Below are positions 50,701 to 62,700 of a stretch of DNA of 64,000 nucleotides, piece by piece; positions within the stretch are counted from its first letter, which is position 1; every line of letters starts with the position of its first letter. The stretch spans positions 6,066,924 through 6,130,923 of the forward strand of contig OX438747.1 of NCBI GenBank assembly GCA_949316235.1. Direction: 5' to 3'. The position numbers and the translations under genes were made by a program. The stretch comes from Oegoconia quadripuncta. Taxonomy: Eukaryota; Arthropoda; Insecta; Lepidoptera; Autostichidae. The notes beneath the pieces were generated by a model. The model did not search any database, had not been told where the DNA came from, and saw only the letters and a list, made by a program, of their open reading frames with translations.

Positions 50701-53700
50701 TAAGCAAAAGACTAAGGCTTAAACTGATACAGTTCAGCGAGTACAAGTGTGGGGTATGTAATCAGTGCAGATTCGTGCTTACTAAAAAGTATCGTGGCCG
50801 TCCCAAATTGAAGCAATAAGGCATAATAAATGCTGAATGATCGTCAAATGCTAAGGATTAGAGGATGCAAGATTTTAAAATGCGTTTAGAAAAGTGAACC
50901 ATATTAGTTTGTACAAAGGTTTACAAATAACCATAACAGGTCATAAATAAATGGAATGAAATGGAAATAAGTATATTTCCAATCCCATTTAGCTTTACAT
51001 ACTAAACAATTAATTTCCTGATTTTAGGGTAGGCAGAAAAGCGACAATTATTGAAACCTTTACTTCTAAAAATTAAAGTTACAGCCAAGTTTAGAAATTA
51101 ATATGAACATGATAATATTAAATGAAGTCGGTTAACAATAAACGTAATGTGATTGTCGATAGGGATAAAGGCTTTTGTGTTTGACTAAGAGCGGGTGTGT
51201 GTGTTTTTGTGTGTGTCATTTGAAGAAGAGCTAATTGGAGGTGGTGAATAATGAAGTGAAGTACTTTACCAATATTAATGATTAGGGACATAAAACATTA
51301 GTAAGTGCAATAATAAAGATACCGATACGACCTCCATCAAATCAAAGCCTTACCTCTGTGTCAATGTCGGGAGTCTTGAGAGTGAAGTATCCGAGCAGGT
51401 CGACAAATTGCGCTGCCTTGCGGCCATACTGTGGCAAAGCCGGCCAGATGGCCCATAAGAGGGCCACCAATGACGCTTGCTCCGTTTGAGATGAGTTGCT
51501 ACGAGAGATGTAAATTATAGTGATGATAAAAGATGGAGTATTTATTAGATGACTAACTTCATCACTTATGTTTAAGTACGTAGAGTGTCATTAGATGTAG
51601 GTATTTTGATACCTTGCTGTCACATTTTATTTCTATCATTTGATTCAAAAACTATATGTGTTCGGAGTCATAAAATAGGCACAAGTGATAGTGCTGACAA
51701 CCATTACATTTACATTGGTATGACATCAGCGCTTCCGCTGATACATTAGGGATATTTAATAGGGACCATTGATATAAACCACTTGATATAACTTTCACAC
51801 ATCACATATCATAATACTGAACACTACGTGCAGATATTTTAAAGTATCTCCAATCTGAGGATTTGTGCACAATATTATATTCTCACTGATAAACCAAGGA
51901 ACACTCGAACCACAACAAAATTAAATGCTATACTAGCAAAAATGTCACTTCTGACAGGCCGCTAACAGTGCTACGCTCTGAAGCGTGAGCGATGACATCA
52001 CAAGTTGGCAGATTGAGTAACGTCATCTATTAATTTTTAACTTACTTGTAGATAGCAAGCAGCAGCGCATGGGCTTGCCAACGGACAGCTGTCGAGTTGG
52101 TTTCCAAAAGGAATGCTTTTATAAACATTCTCAATTCATCTTGAGGGACCTGTAAAATACGTATCACATCTTCAATATTCGCCACTCAATGTACCTAACA
52201 ATATGATTCTATTCCAATGGTGTTCATTTTCAGGATACCCACTTTCGGTACCCTTAAAATCACGACCTATAAGCAAGACTGGAATCATCTATTGATAAGT
52301 GAGAATTGTTGACTTGCAGATGGATAATTTGTATATTTATAAGGCTGGTGCTCGCTGGAGCAATATTTGCTAACAACTTGAGGTATCTTACCTGGCTCAT
52401 TATTTGCTGTACAAGTTGCGGCACTCTCTGCTCTTGGAACTTGGAGCCGTCTGATACAAAGGCGTCGCTATCAGCGCTCCGTTCGCGCTCAGGCCAATCC
52501 GCAGATGTCTGACAAGATATTATTATTTTTTAATTCGGATTGGATGAAAGTTGTTAATTTATATGGTTATATTTATGGAGTCTGTCATTTCAGGTCGTCT
52601 TGAAAACATAGGTTAGTGAAACAGTTATATTGGTAGGATTTTTTCATGTTATGTGCATCTGGCTTTTACTACCGTGGAACAAAATTGTAAAGGAGGAGGG
52701 AGAAATTGTGAAGTAATGTGCGAGTAACTGTTGTTACTACAATTACATTACTTCACAACTTCCCCATCCTCCTTTACAATTTCGTATGATGGATGTGGCT
52801 CCTTAAAGTTATTCAAGTTTTGAAGGCTAACCGTGCGGGGAGTGCGGAGTATCTTGAACTGGAATAACTGTTAGGAGCTACATCCATCATACAGACCATA
52901 GACGCCTAATGTTTGGCTTACTGTACAGAATTAATTGACAACTAACTGAGGCATGAGGAAGGTGGAGTACCGTATTCCGATAGGCTCTACGAAGGTTGTT
53001 ACTTATGTACTAATCAGAGCACAATAAGCTGACCGGAATAGTCAATAACATTGTCTAAACTAACTATTGTCTGTGTGATCGATTAAGGAGATTGAAGGCT
53101 AGCTTGTTCCCGTAAATCTATCCAGTATGTCACCTTGCTGTCCTGCCGCACGCCCTGTTGCTGCGGCGCACAGAGCGCGCACTGCAGTAGCTGCAGCACG
53201 GTGGGAGCCACGTGCGGATGGACGCGCCGCGCCACCGTCACCAGCCACGCCAGCGCCTCGCGCCGCTCGTTTATGCACGTATGTTGCCAGTTGCCTGTAC
53301 GGGCGCTCACTATCTCCGCGCACGCCTGCAACCATAACTTTTGTTGAAGGACACGTAATAATTATAGCAATCTTACAATGGGTAGACTTCATAAGAAGTT
53401 TCGAATTGCTGTTAGATGGATCTAGGGTTGTCAAATTTCACATTACTAAAGCACTGGGCGAGTAGCTGTGTTAGGAGCGTACGAGTAGGTGAGAGGTACT
53501 CCTTAACTGAGAGACTAAGGCTGCAGTATAAAAGAGTATAACAGAACAAGAGTAGAATATACCCTAAGATACCGCTCTTCGAAACTCTTGTAAAGTTGAC
53601 CAGCTGTATGTAGAAAGAATGCTGGTAAGCTGTGGTTGTAATAACAAATAAAGGGTCCAAAATGTCAGGGTGGTTCCAAATGCGGAGTGCATGAGAGTGA

Positions 53701-56700
53701 GATAGAGCACGGAAACATTACTTTTTTTCAAACCCGTATCAACAACTAAAGCCGAAGACCTGTGGAAGCGATATATCAGTTACGCATATGTGAAATTTTC
53801 CCGGGGAATTCAACAGTTATTATATTAGTGACGTCTTGCGAAAACTTATGTTTAAAACAGTTATTGGTCGGTTCAGTAATAACACCCCACACACGTAGTA
53901 GTAGTATAGGTTACCTTGAGATGGTCCATGAGCTGCACGAGTTTGTCGTAGGCGGGGTCCGTGGCGAGCAGAGCGCGCGCGGCCACGAGGTGGGTGTCGA
54001 GCGCGTGCACGTCGCGCAGCTGCCGGTACCGCTCGCGCGTACCGCATAGCAGCAGGAGCAGCTTGCGGACTTGCTTGCTGGAGACAATATTATTGCGTCA
54101 TCAATTCAAACGTGGTAGTAGTATATCGTACAAGCTGTTAGTTTTACAATGTAACGCGCGTACGAGGCATAACAAAAGTTGAGGGTGAGCGCATTTTCTT
54201 ATTTCAATTACATATTGTATTATTATAGCTTATTCAATCAACACGTCCTTATTTAATTAACAGGATTGTGCACACAGAGCTTATAAAATACATAATGCTC
54301 ACGCCTGTTTCCCCTTGGGGAAGGCAGAACCTATCGATTTCCATTTGCAACGTTCCTGACATACTACGGTTATCAAACGCTCATACATGCTCGTAGGTTG
54401 GTGGTTGACAGTGGCCAACCTTTTATGAGTACGTCAGTCACTTGATTGATTCACACTTTCGTTACATATTGCTTTCGATATTCTCCTTTCACTCATTCGT
54501 TACATATGCCCAAACCACCAGAACTTATAAGTATAAATGTTATTGATCATATTTCTCAAAGGTACCCATGTCATCGCTATTTACTATACCTATGTATTTA
54601 TCATCATTTATAATTCTATGGGGGAGGTCTATGTTCATGGAAATTATACTCTTTTTAACTGGTTGCGTAGTTGGTTACGCTGCAGCACACCCATAAACTA
54701 TTTTTAAAGGCACATCAATTTGTGGTGCTTCCACGCGGGAATGAACTGGCAAAATCGAGTTTCCATTTAAGATACATGGGCGCCTCGCAAACCTAGATCG
54801 AACTGTTTCTATGTGTTGGATTTGTGACTAGTTCATCTGGCTTTCATATTCGTAGTAGTGATAAAGACATTAAAAATAATTAATAAACTAACATATTTCG
54901 TTCTAATAACTTTCAAACGTGTCAGCGAGCTACACATCAGCTAACGTTGACTATCAAACACGAAGTCTTACCGCAGCGGCGTCTGTTGGTTCATCATGTA
55001 CTCGCAGAGCAGGGTGCGCCAGCGCGTGTCGAAGTGTGCCGGGTCGCAGTGCTTGTGGATCTGGCAAGGCAGCCGCAATGCCATCTCCATCAGCAGTTGC
55101 GGGTAGTTGTCGAATACGTCTAGTGCATGACCTATTTGAACAGAGTTTAGATAAAATTTATTTAAAAATAACCCCTCGAACAAATGCTAGAGATTGACTC
55201 TGATAGGTTTGTTTGTGACGCGAAACATTGAGTCTACCATATTCTCAAGTAAACTTCTAGTACGGCCCTTAAAGCAATAACACATGAATCATAAAATAAA
55301 AAGCGATATTTGAATACCAAACGCCCAAATACTCAAAACGCTTTAGAACACGCTGAAAGTTTGTATGGCATGCCATGAGGAATAAATATTCTTTGACTAA
55401 AGTAGTCAAAGCGCATAACATTCAATAATAATAAAGTTAACCTTATAAGTGTACACCGTATACGTACATGGCTATGCACTTTAAAAGTAATACTTACTCT
55501 TCACATACTCTTTCACGAAGAATGGCTGCATGTCAGGCAGCGGTTGTGGTGGTTGAGGTTTCAATAGTTGCTGACCAGGGGACGTAGTTCCAGTACCTAA
55601 TAAATAACAAATGATTGAAGTAGGACATGAAGAGAGTATTTTATTGTTTATTGTTGTCTTTGGGAGACTTTGCTTGCACTTTGCAGCGAAGTTTGTCGCG
55701 GACAGTTAAATTTAACTTGAATTTTATCCTATCACACACATAAATGTAAAAAAGGGCCTAACTACTCTCTATGAACTAGTTAACAATAAAGTAGGGGCGA
55801 GTGTGGGACCGCTCTACCCAATGTCTCTGGCATACAGAGAGAATGCACGCAGCAACTACACAGCCCGCCCGAACAGGACTCGAACGACATTATTTAAATT
55901 GAAAATTTATTGTGCTAATGGTTCCTTTTGTGTAATCCCACCACATAGTTGGCATGCGTAGAGACAAGTGTACCTCCATCTGTCAGGCAGCGCGGTTCCA
56001 CAGAATAGGCACGACTTACTGGAGGTCTTCTCCTTCCAGTGCGGCAGCAGCGCGGACAGCACCCGGTAGCAGTGCTGAGGCGCGCCGGCCCGCACCAGCG
56101 CGGCGGCGGCCAGCCGCGAAACGTGAGCCGCGCAAGCCGCGCCCGTCACCTCGGCCCGGGACGGCGGACCGCCCGACGCTGTGGTCTTCCATCGCGCCAT
56201 CAGCACGCCTGGTAAACATGCTCCAATAATACTCGCTACTGATTGCTGTGAGAGTTCTTTTGGCAACTTGCGAGAATAAGAAAACTTTATTAGATGGCTG
56301 ATCGGATCATGTTGCATACAGTCGGCTCCATTATTGTGTGATGTGCCACAAGTGCCCATTTGGACTACTGCGGCACCATCTCTTTCTCTCTTTGTACTTT
56401 GTTTATTTTTATCTGTGTGTATATTTCATTTCTTTTTAATTTTTAATGTAGGTGGGTGTGAACGTAGTGGAGTAAATACAAGCTTTATATACAGGGCTAT
56501 TTTTTACATTAGTATAACTTGAATAGGTGTTACGCTACCATACAACATGTTGAACAGCCCTGTATGAATAACTATGGAACCAACTACGCATAATACAAAT
56601 AAATCAGTTGTCAAGTTCTCCACCATTACTTCTAATTTTTTAAAATTATATGGACACAAGGAAAATTGACAATTAATTTAACAATAATGTAGCTGAACTT

Positions 56701-59700
56701 ACTCAGCAACCGCATGATGACAAGCTGTAGCTCGCGGCGGTTCGTTCTTTCGTGCACAGGCGCCGAGGCGCGGTCGTCTGAGTCCAGCTCGGAAACGAGT
56801 AGCTCCAGTCGCATGATCGCAAGCTGCAGCTCGCGTTTCTCAGCACGCTCCTGATCCGTCGACGTATCTTCAATCTGGATGTCTAGCTCCGCGACTAACA
56901 GCTCAAGTAGACGGTCTAAGACAGTCCGGTCTCCTTCCACGCTCGAGTCCAAGTCACCGGCTAACATGAGAACCACCTGGTAGTGAAAGAATAGAGTGAC
57001 TGTGTTACTAAACGAAAGGATGTTAAAGTCTGCAAATGGTGTTTGACTAGGTCGTCTATGAGGCCAGTGATTCGCAGCAGCTCCAGTCAGCCGACCAAAT
57101 GAGGTCAATTAACAAGTGTACTTAGGCTCAGAACACACGAGGCCCCTCATGATGTAAAGGGATGAAAGGGATGGAAATCTAGTTTCTGTTAAGTTTCATG
57201 TCCATATTAGCCAATATGAAACCAAACACGGTGCCACTAGTTTAAAACGCGTCACTGATCAATTGAAACAAATATTTGCAATAATTACGTGTCCCGATTT
57301 ACAGCAATTTGGAGCGCTTCTAGGTTATTTCTCAAAATGGAATGAAGAACAAACCTCCGTGAAAAATATCCGTGTCTGTATATCTGTATAATATCAGTGT
57401 AAGGAACTACTCCAGAGATATACGACAGCTATTATTACAACTCCACTCCAAAAACCAGGTCTTATGTTTCGTGATTTCCTTATCGTTTGTTTCTTTCCTT
57501 ATGTGTTTCTTCCTCAGTCACCATATTTAACACCCATCTGCTCTAATATCTATGTCCATAGCTGAGGGGCCTGGTGACCTGTAATTCTGACTCTTCGTTT
57601 TCAGGCATCAGTCTTCCCGTAAATGTGTTCTATGTATTACCTAGCCCTAAAATCACTTTGTAAAGCGTCATTTGTGGTGAGAATATAAACCATTTTTTTT
57701 TAATAATTCCCAATGTAACGGTATACTAACTTAACTCCTTTTACGTTTGCTTCATTGTCGAAGATAAAACTCGTTTTAAACTAATTCCTAACAAGATGAA
57801 TTTCGTTGTAGTTTCATCGTGTGTTCTGGGCCTTAAACACAAACGTAAATAAATTAACTAGATAAGCCTTTCCCTTATGTGGAGTCCAGTAATCTGTCTG
57901 GTTGGGAGAAGCATCGGAGAGCAACGAGCTCCGTAAGTGAATTCCAAGTGTAATTTTAAATTATATTGTGATCCATCACGCACCTGAACGAAAGGTATAG
58001 CCCTTACGCCGGGCATTTTCCTCAAGCTGGGCAGCGTGTCGAGCGAGGCGGACAACAAGGATAGCCGCAGTGCGTGCAGCTTGCGAGTCTCGTTCTCCGC
58101 CTCCAGCGTGCGCGATGTCGATGCTATGGGCTGGGACGAGTTCGACGGGCCCGCTAGTGACAACATAACATACGACGTCATTTCAGAGGAATCGTACCGC
58201 TTGAGCGACTAGTTGCATTAAGCGCTTTTATAATAGGTCTGCAATTCTGCGGTTGCTTCTAAATATTAGTTAATGCGCAAATACAGACGTGTGTGTGGTG
58301 AAAGAAGTCGCTTCAGCACAGTTGCTAACTATAAGTTGAAACGTCAGGGACCTGAATCTCACGTGTTCGAGATTTCAATGTCAATAGACACTAGTATGTC
58401 TATGTAGTGTGTCACTTATGGGCAAGTGCAAAAGTGAAAAACCCATGAATGGTTAACGACATTTAAATCTAAACTGTGCGAGAACCAGGGACCTGTATGT
58501 TTCGAAGGATATTAAACGTCTACTCTAGCGACACGATCGGAAGGACAACGATCTTATGTAACTACAAATAATGTGTAATGTTCATATTAACCTATCATGC
58601 AACTATCGCACATAATTAAGCTAACGCTCCAACCACTGACCGGAAGAACGTGGTTGGAAGCGATTTAATGAAGAAAGCGTAGGACTGGATATGGAGGCGT
58701 GCATTGGAGAAGGTCTATATCAAGCGTAAACTGCATTGATTCCTTATTAGATAGCTTCACTGTTCTGTTGCATATGACATGAATCATGCCCTATGCATAA
58801 GACACTACGCATTAGTTAAGTTGAAGTCAAGCAGCAGCATGTGCTCCGATTCTAAAAGCAGATTTCTTCAATGGCATTTAGATAGTGCTCATACACTTAT
58901 ATCCACACAGAAGGTGCGTTCAGGAGTTTGCAGATTAGGGTTTAATGTTCAGAGATCGCAGCCATTTGACCGTAGCTATACATGCGTTTCATTAGATCAA
59001 TTTGGCGATAGATCTGTGATAAAATAGAAATATCAATTATTCATAAAATTTTGTGGTGCCGCAAAACCAATTGATACATTTTTCAGCATAGTGCATAGAT
59101 ACATTGCAGCATGACCCATAGTTTCTCTATAATGGTCGAAGAAGCCTCCTATCACGTTCATACTTTATACGAGTAAGAGAAAGGCAAAGCTTCTATCTCA
59201 TGACATTGTAGAGAGACTACGAAGGACACTAACTCCGCTGATTAGAGTCGTATTTACTATTCCATCGTATTGTACCATATCATAACTTGTTAAAAGCGAT
59301 AAAGGCGATAAAATAATGTAGGTATTTTAGTTGTACTTACAAGATAGAAATATAAGTGTACAAAATGTTAGTAGTTAGATAGTAACAGTTTAGTTAGAAA
59401 ACATTTTATATTTGAGAGGCCTAGCTAGCACGAATTTACTCCTTTATCCTGCAGTAAGTAACAAGTGATTTTGTACAGATTTCACACTTTGTCCGTTACG
59501 CTGTCCGTTTACAAGATTCACTCGTACGATAAGTTAACAGAATAACGTGAAAACTCGTGCTTAGCAACAATCGCTAAAAAAAAAACAAGCCTTGGAACAG
59601 AAGAACGGAAGAAAAGTACTTAATAACAAAGAACTGCCATTCAAAAGTTATTAAGCGTAAAGGAAGATTGCTCAAAAACCAAACCAAAGACAAACAAGCT

Positions 59701-62700
59701 TATTTTTGCGCCAAATTGCAAAAGAAACGCTGGACGATAAGTGCCTAAACGGCTCATTTAGTATACTAGCCTGTGACCGCGACAGGCACGGCGATTGTAT
59801 TGGACACCGGCATCGATCCTGCAGAGGGAGCGGACACCATTTCTCCTAGAACATTCACATACATGGGCTGTCAAAACACGGCCAAACAAAAACGACGCTG
59901 GCTTGTTGTAATATTATGTAACATTGGAAACATGTTTTGATGAAGTTTGAAATAAAAGTGATAGAATTAACTTATCAACTCTTGAGTAATAACTTAGGTG
60001 CACTGCACACCTAATTATTTTTCAATAACTTGTATTATTCCGAAATTAATTTATTTTCACAATCAATTCTTTAGCTAGACAATGATAACGTGCGATAATA
60101 CACAGTTAAAAGGGTAATTCGATTTAAATGCAATTCCGAGTCCATATATGATGTTGTATTGCATTCTTTCCATATTCAAGGAGGTAATTACACTGCTTCT
60201 TCTTCGTGTGAATGTGTCCAATCAGATACTGAATATAAACAAAATAAAAAAATAGCTGGCCGACTCGATGCCACTAGGCTTATTTAGGGATGTATTGACA
60301 GAAAACATTGGGTGGATCAATTTCCATGGTTGTGAGTATATCATTTGGAGTATTGTTAGCCGCCACCACAATAGATTGAGTGTGAATCTTAGTGATGGGC
60401 TTACCATAGGCGCTGCTGCGCCCGGAGACACCGCCGATGCTGTCTGCACCGGAACCACCGCTCTCGGAGCCGGCGGACCCAGGAGCCTCTGCGGGGGACG
60501 TGCGCAGCGTGCTGCCGTCTGTGGCTGCTGTGCTGCCCTCGTCGTCAGATCTAATATCAAATTAATACGTTAACTAAAATTTGAACTTTATTGTTTGTTT
60601 CACAAGTGATATAGTATCAGATACTTTACAGATAAAATATTTGCTACTTAAAAGTGGTTGACATATTTTTCAAGTTTCATTCCATTCTATGTCTCACTCG
60701 AGTCGCGCATACTTGTGTTAACAGTGCTTTTCACAAGTAACGTAATTTTTTTTCCAATTTTATAAACAGTTCGATTCCCCGACAGACAAATAATAACATC
60801 CATTTCAATTAGTTTGTTAACTATCAACGAATTTATCCTTCAGATACAGCTAAGATGCTTATGAAAAAAGGTTTTAAAATAATTTGGCAAATAAGTTCTG
60901 AATTGGCTATCCATTATCAGCAATAGATGAAACAGGCACTTGAATTCAAATTATATAAAATATTTAGCAATCCCGCCTTCACACTCCTCCCATTGCTAAG
61001 ATCAACAATCCTAGTCGACACGCGCATACTTGGCTATTGCTACCTTGGAATCCACACTAAATAAAAAAAAATAGGGTGTGCAAGTAGGATAAGAAATTTA
61101 TCAGTGGAATTCCATAAGCAGTTGACATGATATGCAGCTTACCCGGGCGGCGAGGCGGTGGCGTCGCTGAAGCCGGGCGCGGGCGGCGGAGGCGCGGAGG
61201 GGGCGGGAGGAGCGCGACGCGGCTGTTCCTGCAGTGACAGCGCTATGGCAAGCTCCACCATCGTTTCGTCATCCGCGTCCGGCGGGATGTCCAGCAGCGC
61301 TTCTAGCCCTGCAAACACGATCGTGTTTACGAATCATGCTCAGTCTAAATAACATAATAAAATCGTAAATCGTTTCTTTGCTTGTCTTAAAGCGCGTCAC
61401 GGTAACTACTACTGAACGGATTTTGATGGAGTTTTTACAGATAACAAGTCCAGATTGATATACCTTTTAGCACTTTAAATTTTAACATAACCAATGTAGT
61501 CCGTGTACCTGCTCCTAGCATAGTCCTTTATTGGGGCAGGATTTTCCAAATTCGTGGAAAAATTAAAAAACCCGACTTTTATGATGATGCTAAAAGAAGT
61601 GTGCTTTTGTTGTGGAATGACTCACTACAGTCGGTACATGATGCACCGTACATAATGGGATGCACCGTACATCCCATTTGACATATCAATTTTATTTTAT
61701 CGTAAAACTACTGGTAAGAAACTCCTCGAAATGTCAATTAAACGACTCGGAACCTAGAAGTAACTGATAAATAGTTTGAAAATACTGCACAGCAACAGAG
61801 TCGTAAGTCCATACCTCCATCAGGTGCTAGCAGCACCATAGGCTCCAATGGGTCGTCCACGTCCATGAACTGATTCTCTTGTTGGTCGTCGCGGGTGCCG
61901 CTGAGATCGGACTCGGAGACGACTGCTTCGGTGATGGAGCTCGTTGGTTGAGCCGTGGTTACTGACGAACCAGCACCTAAAGGGTAATAACAAAAATAAG
62001 TTTTTAAAAACCAAACAACTCGACCGTTTAAAAAAAGTTCGTTCCGACCATTCAAAAGACTAACTACTCCAAATCCGACAAGTCATTTGCTGGAATGCTT
62101 GGAAACCTTTAATATTTTGTGAACGCCATGTTGGATTTCTTATCATATTATGTATCCTATGACACTGGAGATCTCAACGAATCTAACGACAACTTGCACT
62201 TAAAAATCGGTCGAGACGTTTTGGCTACAGGAGGTAACATAGAAATCTATATACTTACGTCCGGAAAACATTACCCTCCTTCTTGGGGAGGTCTGGTAAA
62301 AATAGTGACTATAAATAAAAATTACAATAAACACGGATCAGCGGTTCTATTACATAATTTCATCGATCATCGGTTACGTTCTGACATGTGATTGGTTGAC
62401 TCATCGCTTGCTTGGCAATTTGACGGTTCCTCATTGGTCAACGTAATCGATGACGATGCCGATGAAGTCACATAATCCAAGGCCAGATCGTACAGAAATT
62501 TAGTAAATGACCGCAGACAGATATTGCATTAAATAACGCAAGTTACATACTTGGAGGATGACTGGAAACGCGGTGGCGAAGTCACTGAATGGGATTGGCG
62601 CGGGATGTATTTCCATGTGAATGACTTCACCATTGCTCTAAAGTTATGACATACCCGGTGTGTTAGGAGGCGACGGTATGTAGACGCGACGTCTCTTCAC

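Noticed and set aside
50198..50746. 182-codon - strand open frame taken as one exon
   Set aside because: Only 50477-50668 is UBR4-like and bounded by good splice sites; the rest is intron read-through.
56632..57108. 158-codon - strand open frame
   Set aside because: The coding part is the exon 56703-56976; both ends are intron.
59778..59845. Use of a GC donor (gctagt) for the small linker exon
   Set aside because: It would leave one extra base and break phase with the next exon; the GT donor was preferred, though weak.
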